A stretch of 64,000 nucleotides of DNA from Doryteuthis pealeii (Eukaryota; Mollusca; Cephalopoda; Myopsida; Loliginidae). The stretch covers positions 76,438,012 to 76,502,011 of the forward strand of contig CM042152.1 of the NCBI GenBank assembly GCA_023376005.1, read 5' to 3'. Shown piece by piece: positions 1 through 13,800 of this stretch (the first letter of the stretch is position 1; every line of letters starts with the position of its first letter). The notes below the pieces were generated by a model, which saw only the letters and a program-made list of their open reading frames with translations, did not search any database and was not told the origin of the DNA. Position numbers and translations under genes: made by a program.

Positions 1-149
1 CTTCTCTTCCTTCACATTTATGCCTAGAGTTTACACCTATATTTACATTTTCTGTGTAGTTATTTCTTAAGAGGATTTTTTTTGTACACAGTCCTATCAA
101 ATATGAATAATTTTTAAGTAGATCTATTTAAAAAAAGATATAACCCTAT

Positions 150-350
150 CATATACTACCACTCTGGGCCAGAGTGGACCTGGGAGTAATGGCAATGAAA
201 GGGCACTCCACACTCCAGAACTGAAGCCTTACCATCAGATGCAGTTTAGTGTCATACCGAGGACCCTCTTTTGGGGAAGGATCTTACCCCTTTGCTGACA
301 ATACTGTCAGACCCGCCAAACGGGCAAATGGTATGGGAGAGGAGGGAGAG
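150..350. repeat. Interspersed repeat R3, partial copy
   Basis: Shares the 'ccactctgggccagagtgga' to 'cagatgcagtttagtgtcat' stretch with a dozen other copies in the window. No coding capacity seen. Confidence 0.6.
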
Positions 351-404
351 TTTTAATATTACATATGTGATATAAGGTTTATTTTTGAAGTGGAGTTTAA
401 CAGA

Positions 405-600
405 TTTGAATTCAGAATTTACTTTCTCCTAGACTGGTTGCTTAAATAAGATTAAAGAACCCAGTCTGTTATACTATTTACCCATAGCTGAAGGGAGAAT
501 AGTTGGATTCATATTTTCCCAAGGGTATCTGAAATGCAAACAGCCTCGTTCCAGAGTAGTAGTACCTGATGTAGGAGTTACAGCTTGCTTTCTTGTCTGC
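405..600 (-). mobile_element. tRNA-derived SINE family S2, partial
   Basis: Reverse-strand copy of the S2 body (cctagactggttgc, then ttacccatagctgaagggag and aagggtat). The tRNA-like head is eroded. Confidence 0.6.
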
Positions 601-732
601 CAACTTGAAGGTAGTTGGAATCCCACTGTGAGGGTGAGTATCGTATTGCTTCTACAATATCAGCAAGATAAATTCTACACCCGATAAGGTCTCATATATG
701 GGTCAAATAGATCTATTTGAAAATTATTTATA

Positions 733-971
733 TTAACTCTTAAAATCCCGTTGAGAATTTTCTAAGACCAGAGCATTCCTATAAGGATATATTAAAAAAT
801 GGCTAAAAATGACCTTTGCATCTAAAGTTACCTGTTATTTCCTTTAAATCAAAGACTTCTAAATATGTTTAATATTACATATAAGAAAAGGCTATCATTT
901 GGGGCGGATTAGGAAAATGAAGGAGATTTCCGGCCAGGTGGAATGAGGTGGTATAGGACTTTAAGAGTTAA
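733..971. mobile_element. piggyBac-type MITE, 231 bp, uninterrupted copy
   Basis: Bounded by TTAA on both sides (733-736 and 968-971) with inverted ends CTCTTAAAATCC at the left and a matching GACTTTAAGAG at the right. TTAA duplication is the hallmark of piggyBac insertion. No coding sequence. A second copy at 47074-47958 carries a Helitron insert; without it the copy is 232 bp, so this one shows the empty site. Confidence 0.7.
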
Positions 972-1018
972 ATAGGAATACTTGATTCCATATAAGTAAG
1001 TAGTCATTGAGATGTCCT

Positions 1019-1231
1019 TAAGTCGGTATCAGCCAGACAGCAAGGTAGTCTATTCCCTTTTCACTAGCGCTAGACCAAGGAGATTGTTTTGGCATTTGAG
1101 GCAGAGCATCACACCTGCCATCAGCTCCTCACTTTACCACCACACAGATCCCTGAACTACTTATACTCGAAGAGCCAGTATGGAACCCAGAACCTTGTGG
1201 TTCCTAGTCAGATGCTCTAACGACTGAGCTG
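1019..1231 (-). mobile_element. tRNA-derived SINE family S1
   Basis: On the minus strand it starts with a degenerate tRNA head (agctcagtcgttagagcatc, B-box-like region eroded) followed by the S1 body 'gtagttcagggatctgtgtg' and 'tctccttggtctagcgctag'. Confidence 0.7.
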
Positions 1232-1239
1232 TGGACAAA

Positions 1240-2090
1240 TTATTTGTATTGAGAATAATTACTTGAAGCTATATTTGTTTACTAAGGATTATCACTAGTT
1301 ACTTGAAACTAAATAACTGTGTGCAAACAATGACTATTAAATAAAAATAATTACTTGAAACCATATATTTGGGCATAAATCCTTAGTATTAGACAGTAAT
1401 ACTTGAAACCATATGACTATGTGCAAATTATTTGTATTAGATAGAAATACTTGAAAAAATATGTGTGCAAATTATTTGTATTTGATAGAAATACTTGAAA
1501 TCATATAACTGAGTCCAAATTATTTGTATTAGATAGGAATACTTGAAATAATACTACTTTGTGCAAATTACTTGTATTTGATAGGAATACTTGAAACAAT
1601 ATAACCGTGTTCAAATTATTTCTATTTGATAGAAATACTTGAAACAATATAACTCAGAGTTAGAATACTTGAAACAATATAACTAAATTATTTATATTAG
1701 TTAGGAATACTTGAAACAATATAACTGTGTTCAATTATTTATATTAGTTAGGAATACTTGAAACAATATAACTGTGTTCAAATTATTTATATTAGTTAGG
1801 AATACTTGAAACAATATAACTGTGTTCAAATTATTTATATTAGGAATACTTGAAACAATATAACTGTGTTCAAATTCTTGAAACAATATAACTGTGTTCA
1901 AATTATTTATATTAGTTAGGAATACTTGAAACAGTATAACTGTGTTCAAATTATTTATATTAGTTAGGAATACTTGAAACAATATAACTGTGTTCAAATT
2001 ATTTATATTAGTTAGGAATACTTGAAACGATATAACTGCAAATTATTTGTATTAGATAGAAATACTTGATATCATATAACTGTTTGCAAA
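1240..2090. repeat. 48-bp tandem repeat (minisatellite)
   Basis: Units read 'ttatttatattagttagg' then 'aatacttgaaacaatataac' then 'tgtgttcaaa'. Copies are near-identical from about 1690 to 2030 and decay to the left. Because 48 is a multiple of three, a spurious 88-codon frame (IL-F-QVFLTNINN repeated) runs through it on the minus strand. Lies in RAD50 intron 17. Related degraded units recur at 5110-5350 in the opposite sense. Confidence 0.92.
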
Positions 2091-2125
2091 AATAATTTAT
2101 GAGAAAAATAATGTCTTCTGGAACT

Positions 2126-2156
<31 letters not shown>

Positions 2157-2195
2157 TGAAAATTTGGAGGAGAAAAAAAAAACTTCAATAATTAC

Positions 2196-2308
2196 TCAAG
2201 TTCATTGAATTTTTCCTCAAGAGATTTTTTCTCCTGATTCATTTTTTGAATTTCCTTCTTCAGTTCTTCAGGATTAACAGCATTTTCAGCATTTTCCAAA
2301 TCATGTTC
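2196..2308 (-). CDS. RAD50: RAD50 coding exon 17 (last one in the window)
   Basis: 113 bp, acceptor tctcaag, donor gtaatt in phase 2. Encodes [20 protein letters not shown] then [18 protein letters not shown], aligning with the human coiled coil around [20 protein letters not shown]. A TAA created across the donor in genomic sequence is intronic. The next exon must lie left of the window. Confidence 0.88.
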
Positions 2309-5300
2309 CTTGAGAAAATAAAAGAAGGGTTTTAGGAATATTTTTTGTAACCTAGCCTTATATAAAAAAAAATTAGAAAACAAGTACAAGCACCTATTTT
2401 TAAAATTTGGTTAATCTGAACATTAGCTACATAAATGAGAGTAACCTCCCCTTGTTTATTTCACTTTGAGGAAGCCATCTGTTTTGGTTGGCCATTTTCA
2501 TTTCACTGTAAATTTACACTGAAAATACGAATTTGTTTGAATCATTTCACCGTAATCAATACAACATGTTTTAACACAAAAATATTATAAAAAGGTGTTA
2601 ATTGTGCTTGCGCATTATTTGAAATGAACTTAATTGTTATTAAGAATACATTTTATGATATTTTCATGTTAAAACATGCAGTTGTATTGATTACAGTGAA
2701 ATGAAAATGGCCGACCAAAACATATGGCTTCCTCAAAGTGAAATAATGGTGGATTTTACAGCATGTTGTTGGGTTATTGTATGCCAAAGACATTTTGTTT
2801 TATTCATTCTTCATAGGTATTTATTTTTCTTTAAGCTCAAATCTTTTTAAAAGTATTTTTTAAACTCATTTATTCCTATTTAACCAATAGATGGGACCCT
2901 AACAGGTACTACCATTCCAGGTCAGAGTTAGTCTGATTAGTCAATTCAGGTCAATTCCGGTCAGAGTGGACCTGGGAGTAATGATGTCGTTAAGCATCAC
3001 GGGTTGTCACCCATGGCCAACAGGTAGCCCCATTAGGGGTATTTTACTCCTCTGCAGAGGTGCAGTCGGTATATTCTACAGTCCCAGCCAACAGGGTTAT
3101 GATTGAGAAGACTTCCCCTTTCACTAAACTTGTAGTTAGTCTCTTATTAGTCAATTTGATTTGGGAGAACATGAAACTATAGTTAGAGATTTCAGTTTTA
3201 GTTGATTTTTCAAAAGGAGAAACATTTCTCTGAAGATGGCTATTTCTCTTATCCATGTTGGTTAACTTGGGCTAAATAAAGACATCTTAAAAATATCCCA
3301 AGTTTTGTATTTGTTAATAAGACCAGAACAGGCACAAAGATGAAGAAGTCTTAAGAAAGGAAGATAAAAAAAAAAGAGAGAAACCAACCCACAGAGCAAC
3401 ATAGCAGAAGAGAGAGTCAAGCTAGCCAAGACAGATAAGAAAAGAACTAAAGAGACTATCTAACATCTTATTATAATGGAGATTGTGTGTTTTTCTGTCT
3501 GTAACCGAAACTATATTCCTACTCAAGTCACAATTCTTTTAGTTATTGACATCATATTCTCCATGATTTTATTTTTATTTAACCTCAATTATTAATAAAA
3601 TTGTCTTACATTATTAATACTGTTAATTACGTCTACATACTGACAACATGCAATTGTATTTATATATACAACAAAATAGCGGTTTACAGTGTAAACGGGA
3701 AGGCTAATTTGCATATTAATATTAAAAAATCGAATTTAATAAATATGTGCTTAGTATTATTGATTTCTAACTGTTTGGTTTTATTTTAATGAATATAAGT
3801 AAACATCTCTTCAATGAATCTTAAATGAAATCCATTAACAAGATAAAATAACTGTCATTTTATTCTTTACTTCCTCTTTTAACTAAATACTTAAATTAGA
3901 AAAAATAACAATGAAAGACGAGAGTGATGGAAGAGTAAGTTTCAGTTGTTCCATTTTTTATTATACTCCCTCTGTTTCAAATCTTTTATTGTACTCCCTC
4001 TGTTTCAAATCTTTTTATCTGTATTCTTATTTAGTTTCATTAGCCTTTCTAATTTAATATGATATTTTATTACATTAAAACTTAAATACTTGCACCCGGA
4101 GGGTGCATATATTTGCTAGTAATAATAATAATAATAATTACCAAATCAGGAAGATATATTAATAACATTAAGGAAGTATAGAATTTTAAAATAATGATTA
4201 CCCATTTACCCAAAGTAAGGGCCAAAGGGGAGTGTTGCGTGTCATGGACTGCTCAACCACGTGGGTTCCGTCCTTAAGCATTCAGGGTTGCCACCCACTG
4301 CCAACAGGTGGCCCCATTGAGGGGTCTTACCTCTCTGCATAGGTGCAGTCTGTGTATTGGGAAGCACAGTGGTGTAATTGGTAGAGTTGCAGGAAATGGA
4401 TTCGTTGTCCCGAGTTCAAATCTTGGACGAAGCCACAGTTCACATAGTGCTAATACCCTTGGGAAAGGTATATATCCAACTATTCTCCCTCTAGCTATGG
4501 GTAAATAGTAGGGCAGACTGGGCTCTTTAACCTTGGTTAGGCAACCAGTATAGGAGAAGAAAATCTCGGAATTCAAATCTGGTCACTACTAGAATAGACT
4601 CAGACCTACTTAGTGATCTATTTTCAATTAAAAATAATTAAAAAATAAATAAATAAAAATTCTAAAGCCCCCACTGCCAACAGGTTGCCCCATTGAGGGA
4701 GTCTTACCTCTCTGCAGAGGTGCAGTCGGTGTATTCTAAAGTCCCAGCCGACAAGGCTGGTGAAGAGTGTAAAGAGAAATTAAATACCAAAACATTTTTA
4801 CTTACAGCAGCCTTTAATTCCCGAGTCAACTGATCAAGGTTCCCAGCAGAGGCATCTGTTTCGCTGAGTTTCCAGTTAATTCTTTTGATTTCATTATTGT
4901 TTTTATCCTAGAAAAAAAAAAAACAAATACTGAAGTTGTTTTTCTGCTGCCAGAAAAAAAAATATCGAGGAGAGACAGAATGAGCAACAACACCGAAGAC
5001 AAACAAAACAAAATCAGTAAAAACATCCAGGGCAGAGAGATGATGTAGAATTCCACACAGGACCAGCACAAATGAATGTCTAGTAATTAAGAATTCCACA
5101 CAGGAATAGCACTAACTTTTCAATAATAATCATTTGTTTGTACACAGTTATATGGTTTCAAGTAACTAATAATAATAATAATAATTTGTAAACAAATGTA
5201 GCTTAGAGTAATTATTCTTAATACAAATAATTTGCATACAGTTAAATGGTTGAAAGTCCTCCTAGCTAAAAATTCTATTCAATAATACTCATTTCTTTGC

Positions 5301-7805
5301 ACAGAGCTTTATAGTTTCACGTGTTTCTATCTAATACTAATTTTCAAAAAGTCTATTTAATTCATAGATGGAATTATAACAGGTATTATCACACCCAGGT
5401 CCAATGTGAGGTCTATGTGCCAGGTGCTATAAATAATGTGAGGCTCGTGTACCAGGTAGTGTAAACAACTTTGGGGGGCCAGTGTACCAGGTGTAAACAA
5501 CTTGGGGCCAGTGTACCAGGTAAGTAAACAACTTGGGGCCAGTGTGGTAGTGTAAACAACTTGGGCCTGTGTACCAGGTAGTGTAAACAACTTGGGGCCT
5601 GTGTACAGGCAACGTAAACAACTTGGGGCCAGTACCAGGTAGTGTAAACAACTTGGGCCAACCAGGTAACGTAAACAACTTTTGGGCCAACCAGGTAACG
5701 TAAACAACTTGGGGCCACTGTGTCACACAACTTGGGGCCTCTGTATCAGGTAGTGTAAACACTTTGGGCCTGTTACCAGGTAGTGTAAACAACTTGGGGC
5801 CTTACCAGTAACGTAAACAACTTGGGGCCTGTGTACCAGGTAACGTAAACAACTTGGGCCAGGTAAACAACTTGGGGCCACCAGTAACGTATAAGTGTAC
5901 TTGGGCCCTGTATCAGGTAGTGTAAACAACTTTGGGCCTGTGTACCAGGTAGTGTAAACAACTTGGGGCCAGTGTACCAGTAACGTAAACAACTTGGGGC
6001 CAGTGTACAGGTAACGTAAACAACTTGGGGCCTGTGTACCAGGTAACGTAAACAACTTGGGCCAGTGTGTCAGGTAGTGTACACAACTTGGGCCTCTGTA
6101 TCAGGTAGTGTAAACAACTTGGGGCCTGTGTATCAGGTAGAGTAAACAACATGGGCCAGTGTACCAGGTAACATAAACAACTTGGGGCCAGTGTACCAGG
6201 TAACGTAAACAACTTGGGGCCTGTGTACCAGGTAACGTAAACAACTTGGGGCCTGTGTACCAGGTAGAGTAAACAACTTGGGGCCTGTGCATTAGGTGCC
6301 ATAAATAATGTGAGGCCTGAGTGACTTAGTAAATTCTATAAAAATGAATGATTTGAAAATTAAGACTTTTCAAGTTTTAGATCTAATTAAGCAGAGTAAA
6401 TCCAATCAAAATTGAGATGAAAATGCTCGAGTGGATGTTTTATTGTATAAAAACAACAAATTATTTACAATGATATCCTGCTTCATCTTGATACTTTGTT
6501 CCAGTTTAGTTTTCTTGTCTCGGACTTCATCCATTTGATGTTGAATAGCAGTTTCTTTCTCTTCAAAAGTTGCCTGAAAAAATATAAGAAAATTAGTTAT
6601 AATCTAGAGTAATCTAGGTAAACAGTAAATAAACAATAAAAAGTAGGTTACATAAAAACAAGTAATAACAATAGTAGTCCAACTCACAGGATCTTTGTTT
6701 GTTTTATCTTTTCTTTCCTTTCTTTCCTTTTCTTTCTAGTACAAATAGTAAATGTAATTAATAGTAGTTGTGATAATGGTACCCTTTTAAACCAGTGTGA
6801 TATTTTACTATACATTGTAAGCCTAATAATTAGGGCTGTAGAGTCGGAAGCAATTAAGAGTCACTGGAATCGGAGTCAGTAAAACTATACTGACTCCATT
6901 TGAATTTACACTTTATGTGCCCTAGTCTAGTCTGTAAAGTTATACAGTACACACTCCTTATATATATAATATATTATAAAAAATCATGGGTTTACATTTA
7001 TTATTGTTATGGTAATTTACCTTGCACGCATGAAGTCTTCCAACTATAAATAGCAGCAGTTTCTGCACTTAAGAGAGAGTGAATATTTCAGCGGACAGTT
7101 GATAAAATCGCCTCGCGAGTAACCTTCTCATTTGTATATGTTTTTACTACTGTTCTTTGTTAATATATTTGTTCAACTCATTTCCTCTCTTGCGTCTTTA
7201 TTCTGGACCCTAACCAGGCCACAATAATTATGAATTGTAATTACTTAATAACATAAACAGGATTCGGAGTTGAAGGTTTAAGTTCTGACTTCCAAGCGTT
7301 GCTAATAATACAGAAGATACTGAAGCTCATATATGAAAAGCTTTAATTGCAGAACTTAATTAAAATGTGGATTCAGCAAAAGAAGAAGAACTAAGGAGAT
7401 GGAACGAAGAACAGGTATACTGCGAAGTACAACTCACTACTTCAAGACAGGATAAACTCTGATACAACTAAGCACAGATCAGTGGACAAGGATTAAAACT
7501 GATACTACATCTTTCTACTTTAAGAAAGATCAAACTTGATTACAACTGTTGTCTTGCACTCTAACAATTTGTTTAAAAACAAAATATTTCTCCACAAACT
7601 AATCCCTTACACATCACATATACAAAAATAGGATATTTCCTATAACTCCAACATAAACAAAGAGGAACCACTCTTGACTGATAAATTACTTATTTATAAC
7701 CCTAAACCTTAATCCGTCTTCTTTTTTCCTAGTAGATCAATAAATAAATAATTTATCAGTCCAGAGTGGTCCCCTTTGTTTATGTTGTAGTTATAGGAAA
7801 TAACC

Positions 7806-7842
<37 letters not shown>

Positions 7843-10800
7843 AAGATTTGGCATTAAATAACCCACAGGGTTGATATGCCATCAAACCAAACCAACAATA
7901 GGCCATTCATCAACTTTATTTACTACTTAAAAAATATTGTTGCTTTAATAAAAAAAAAAAAAAAAAAAAAAAAAACATACCTTCTTTTCCTTTGCATCTT
8001 TCATTAATTTTTCACATTTCTCTTTCAATTTTTCCAAAAATCGAGACCAATGTCGATCACTTGAAGATTCTTCACTTTGAAATCCTACATTAAAAAAAAA
8101 AAAATTGTGAAAAAAAAAAAAACTTAAAATAAAAATATTTGAAAGGAAAAACAAAACGACACATAAGGGCCATTGTGTCCTCAGAAAGAAGTGCAACAAG
8201 GTGAGGGTGGGTGTGGTATCTGCAATACAAGTTACAGCACTAAACTGCAATACAGTTAATATGCTGATAGCGATTACAGAATATAAATTAAAAGATATCA
8301 ATTATTATTCTAATGCTCAGAAAATGAGTATGAATGTAATTCATTACTGACAAAAATATTTAAAATCTAAATATAATCTAAATTTTAACAAAAACTTAAA
8401 TGATCCTAACAAACAATGTTACACGATCCACATTTAGCATCCCTAACTAAAGTTTTCAGTTTCTGGATTTCATATGATACATCAGGGGTCTCCGACGCAT
8501 AAGAGCCATTGTGTCCTCAGAAAGAAGTGCAGCAAGCCAAAAGTGAGGGTGGGGTGGGGTATCTGCAATACAAGTTACAGCACTAAACTGCAATACAGTT
8601 AATATGCTGATAATGAAACTATTTATGAAAATGAATATGTATGCGACAGTAAACGTCTTGGAGGATATGAACTAGTACGAAAAGTCCAATGTGAATGAAA
8701 ATAAAAAAATTTTATTTTATTTTATTTTGTTTATTTTTTATTGAATGTAAGATTTACAATGAAGATTTAATGAATGTTTTAATTTGTTATTTTTGGGAGA
8801 AATTGTTTGGTGGGTGAAGTGAATTTATGAATAAGAAGGGAAAAATTTGTCTGAATTTTTTTAGATGAGACCTGGTAATTTGTATCATTTACATTTTTCA
8901 GACTGCTGTCCTCATCTTTATTGTTATATATACAACATTTCAGCCGATGTGCCCTCCAACCCTTTTTTAGGTGTTTCTTATTGAACTCTGCAGCCTTCAT
9001 AGAACTTCGAACCAAACCCTTTATTCAATCCTGACTACAGGTGATAATAACAGAATTCTTAACATAGCTTAACATTTGTACTTGGTCATGTCTAACAGAA
9101 TGAGAACAATCTACCCCAATGGATTAAATAAATAAATATACAGGTCATGTATGGAATTCTGAATCTGTTTAAGTCCTGCCAGCTGGGTCTGAAGAATACA
9201 CTGACTGCACCTATGCAAAGGAGTAAGACCCCTTCCACCCAATGGGGCCACCTGTTGGCTGTGGGTGGCAACCTGTGATACTTAAGGATAGAATCCTGGT
9301 GGCTGACCAGTCAATGACATACAATACTCCACTTTGGCTTGCGCTAGAAGGGCAGATAGAGAGGCCCCCTTCAATGAATTAGCTAGTCACGTCAAGCCCT
9401 ACCACCTATATGATTGTCCTGACCATATTGTTCTTATGGCAAATCATAACCCTTCCTTCCTGCTAGAAGGCAGTGGCTGAGGGTCTTAGTGTCCTGGGTA
9501 TAACGCTAAACTGCATCTAATAGTGAGGTTCCAATTCTGGAGCTGTCGCAAGTGTCAAGAACCATTTCACTACCATTACTTGAGTGGTAGTACCTGTTAG
9601 GCTCCCATATATCGGTTAAATAGATAAAAAATAAGTTTTAAAGAATATGCTTAAAAAATTAGACTAAAAAAAGATTTAAATACCCAACAAGAATGAATAA
9701 AACAAAAATGTTTTTGGCATGAAATAACCCAATAAGGGTTGACAAGCCATAAAATTCAACCAATCAACCTGAATCAGTTTAATAACATGATTTTATTTTT
9801 AACAATCAAAATCTAAATCAGTACATAATTAATTATGTCAAACATTATCTAATATTTTGGAAAGTATTGATGGTATAAATGAAGGGAATAATGCAGATAT
9901 ATATTTGAATTTTATTTTTAATATGGTATCTTATTATCTTTTACTAGTGAAAATCAAAAGTTAGGTATTTCTAAAAAAAAAAAAAAAAAAGAAGGTAAAT
10001 ATTGTAAGATATTTTTTGACTGTGAAAATAAAAAATCATTCTTTTTTTTTTCAAAGATTAATAAAAAAAATAGCAGGACATATAGATATACCCCAGTATG
10101 ATAATCTCTTACAACGATTAATATTTATGCTTAAGAGCTATTGCAAATAGTTCAATATTTAAAAAGTATAATAATCTTGATTAAACTCTCACTCTCTCTC
10201 TCTCTCTCTCTTTCTTTTTCTCATCTTTTCATTCCATTGAAACAGATTAGCGTTATCACTTCCGCACTCTCTCCCCTCTCTTTCTTCACAATGAAAATGG
10301 AATGATCCATTAATTAGCTGAGGTGATGACACCGATCCTTATCCCCAAACCCTTCCCCTCCCTACCAAGTCTACATCCACAAAGGTTCTCCAGATCAGGT
10401 GGGGGCTTTAAGTGTACTAATATATAGATATAATTATTTTACTCTTAATAAATAAAAGTGCAGTCATTTGTTTTACTGGATATTTTTATTTTAAGTTTTT
10501 ATTGTTAAGTTTTTAAGGGCCATTCCTTGGCCTTATAGCAGAAGCGCTTATCTGGTGGAATCCTTGATAAAGAGTCCGTTGACAATGAGAATCCTTTGGT
10601 TACTAAAGTGTCCTCATGGTTTGTTTTGTTTTACGGCATATCAACCTCAGTGGGTCATTTAATGCCGATAAAGTTTTGAAATAAATCAATTCTTAATGGA
10701 TAATACAATTTTTTTATAAATACATTTTTCTATTTAACCCATAGATGGGACCCTAACAGGTATTACCACTCCGGGTCAGAGTGGACCAGGAAGCAATGGT

Positions 10801-13800
10801 GATGAAGGGGTGCTCCACATTCCCCAAACCTCAAAACTGGAACCTCACCATCAGATAGAGTTTAACGTCATTCTCAGGACATGTAGACCCGCAGCCACCG
10901 CCTTCTAGCACCCATATGATAAAAAGGGGTTGGGGCTTGCCATAAGGGCAATAGGGTTGGGAAAATCATATAGGTGCTAGGGCTTGACGTGACCAGCCGA
11001 TTGATCGGTAAAGTGTCCTCAGTTACTGGTAATCATATAAGTCCTTTGTGAGTATTGGTAAAGATCTTGGCAATCCTATGTGCGTCCTCCAATGGTGTAA
11101 TTTGAATTATGACCAATATGGGGAGTTTAAGCATCTTATCAGGCCAGTAGTAAAAGTAAAGTCGTCGGGGCGGCCTAAATTCGGTATCAACCAATCAGCG
11201 AGGGAGTCTATCCCCTTTTCAATAGCGCTAGACCAAGGAGATTGTTTTGGCATCTGAGGTGGAGCGCCACACCTAACATCAGCTCCTTACTTTACCGCAC
11301 AGATCCCTGTGCTACTCATACGCTGAGTTGGCGAGCACCGGAATTGAACTAGGAACCATGTGGTTTCTAGCCGAACGCTCTATTAGTAGTACTGCCAGTG
11401 ATTGGTTAGAAGAGTCAATCACATGACCTTAGCCAGTCTATAAGTATAGGCGGGGAACTAGCACACACCTTATATACAGAAATGGAAGTGTGTGGTGTAA
11501 TGGTTAAAGTCATGGGAAATGGACTCGTCGCCCCGAGTTCAAATCCTGGACGTGCTAATTGCATTTCACTTAGCGCTAATACCCTTGGGAAACGTATGAA
11601 TCCTACTCTCCCTCCAGCTATGGATAAATAGTAGGGCAGACTGCGCTCTTTAACCTTGGTTAGGCAACCGGTCTAGGAGAAGGAAAACTCTGAATTCAAA
11701 CCTGTTGAACTCTGCTTAATAAATTGACCTTGTGTCACATCCTGCCCGTGTGGAGGGGTTGGTAAATATATATATATATATATACAGAAAACTGCAACAA
11801 TCAGTGAAAATAGAAATAAACTATTACTTACCTTCAATGTTGTACTTTGTGGCCAACATTTTCATCAGCTTGCTGCAGTTTCTCTTACTTTCTGCATTTG
11901 ACTACAAAAACAAATTATCACAATTGTTTAGTAACAATTTTCGGTTAAATCAAACTTAACAAACCTAAATTCTACCATCATGTCACCTGTCTGAAAGAAA
12001 AAACCCAAAAAATCAGGGAATGGTAATCTGAACATTAGCTACATAAATGAAAGTAACCTACCCTTGTTTATTTCATTTTGAGGAAGTCATATGTTTTGGT
12101 TGGCCATTTTCATTTCCCCGTAAATCTACACTGAAAATACGAATTTGTTCGAATCAATACAACTGCATGCTTTAACACGAAAATATCATAAAATGTGTTC
12201 TTAATTGTGCTTGCACATTATTTCAAATCAACTTAATTGTTATATGAACACATTTTATGATATTTTCATGTTAAAACATGCAGTTTTATTGATTACGGTG
12301 GAACGAAAATGGCCGACCAAAACATATGGCTTCTTCAAAGTGAAATAAACAAGCGGAGGTTATCTCATTTATGTAGCTAATGTTCAGATTACCCAGAGAA
12401 TTAACCGAATTTAATGAAATTTTCAGTGTTGATATATTAATGAATAAAAGATATAATGCACCAGTTATTTTATTTAAAAACTTTTACATTTTTTCAGGTC
12501 AGTTAACTTTGAACCACATATCTTTGAAAATCTGTGTTAGGCCTCAAAGATACACAGTTCAAATTAACTGACCTGAAAAAATGTAAAATTTTTCAAATAA
12601 AATAACTGGTGCATTATATCTTTTATTCATTAATATATCAACACTGAAAATTTCATTAAATTCGGTTAATTCCCTGATTTTGTGGTATTTTTTTTTATTT
12701 TTTTTTGACATACGATGGTGGAATTTAGGTCCATTAAGTTTGATTCAACCCAATTTTCTTAGGTTGAAATCAAAGGAAAGTAATACAGACCATTTTATAA
12801 TAAACTAGCAGAGCTACCAGGCATTGCCCAGGATTTAAAAAGTTAAAAACATATCTCTTATCTATTCTCATATATACATATTTACCAACCCCTCCACACG
12901 AGTAGTCTATTTTCTAAACTCTTCGGAACTTTCCAAAGGTATCAGTTACAATTGGTATTACTTTCACCCTCATATTCCAGTTTTTTCGATTTTATGGCAA
13001 GAATTATTATTATGACTAACAAAAAAAAAACACCCTCCGGGCTGTGTAAAAATTTATTTTTGAAAGATATTGCCAGTCAGGTGGGGTTAAAAATTCAATG
13101 TCATAGGGTTTTTATTATAAGTAAGTAAAATCATCAAATTTATTAAAGGAGTAAAAAAAATAAAATAAAACACTTTGAAATAAAACTTCCGTCCCCTTCA
13201 AATAAAATGTTGCGCACATCTATTAATTATTAATCAAATAATTATTTTGAATGTTTTAGGTATTTATTTGTAAACTTTTTAGTCAACTTCTTGTTACTGA
13301 AAAAAAAAAAACGGTAAGTGTAAAAAATCATTTTAAAATTGATTACAAATTTCGCAAATAAAGTAGTTCTTTATTCTATGTATTGACGATTTTGGTAATT
13401 GTGACATAAGCAGTGACATAGTTTTGGTTACAAACAAATAGAGACTGAATCTCTATTATTAATAGATCACGTTCTCTTCATCTTCTGCTTCATCTTTACT
13501 GGTCGAATTGAGACGTCTGGGCCTTTCTTTACATGAATTGTCTCAAGTGCCTCGGGCGTTGAATCTTTCTCTGCATCCATATTTTTAGTTCTTATTAAAG
13601 TCAGGAACACAAAGACATCTGTTTTGATATATTCATCACCTGAGACCCAAACTTTTGATTTCAAGTATTCCTATCTTTCAGTCAGTAGGACATCTACCTA
13701 TGAATTGCAAGATTGATGGAATGGGATGGGATAATAAGAAAAGAAAAAAAAATACTTACATCAGCTTCTTGTTCAAGTTTTCCGAGTTCAACCAGTAAGC

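Noticed and set aside
1731..1997. 88-codon minus-strand frame
   Set aside because: Translation of the 48-bp tandem repeat.
3601..3789. Small frames repeated in each Helitron-like copy (also 37286-37513 and 41961-42188)
   Set aside because: Similar because the elements are copies; frames shift between copies and show no conserved domain.
5357..6302. Several overlapping minus-strand open frames of 60-129 codons
   Set aside because: They are translations of the 32-bp minisatellite; the protein repeats every 32 residues because three units make 96 bp. No sign of a real protein.
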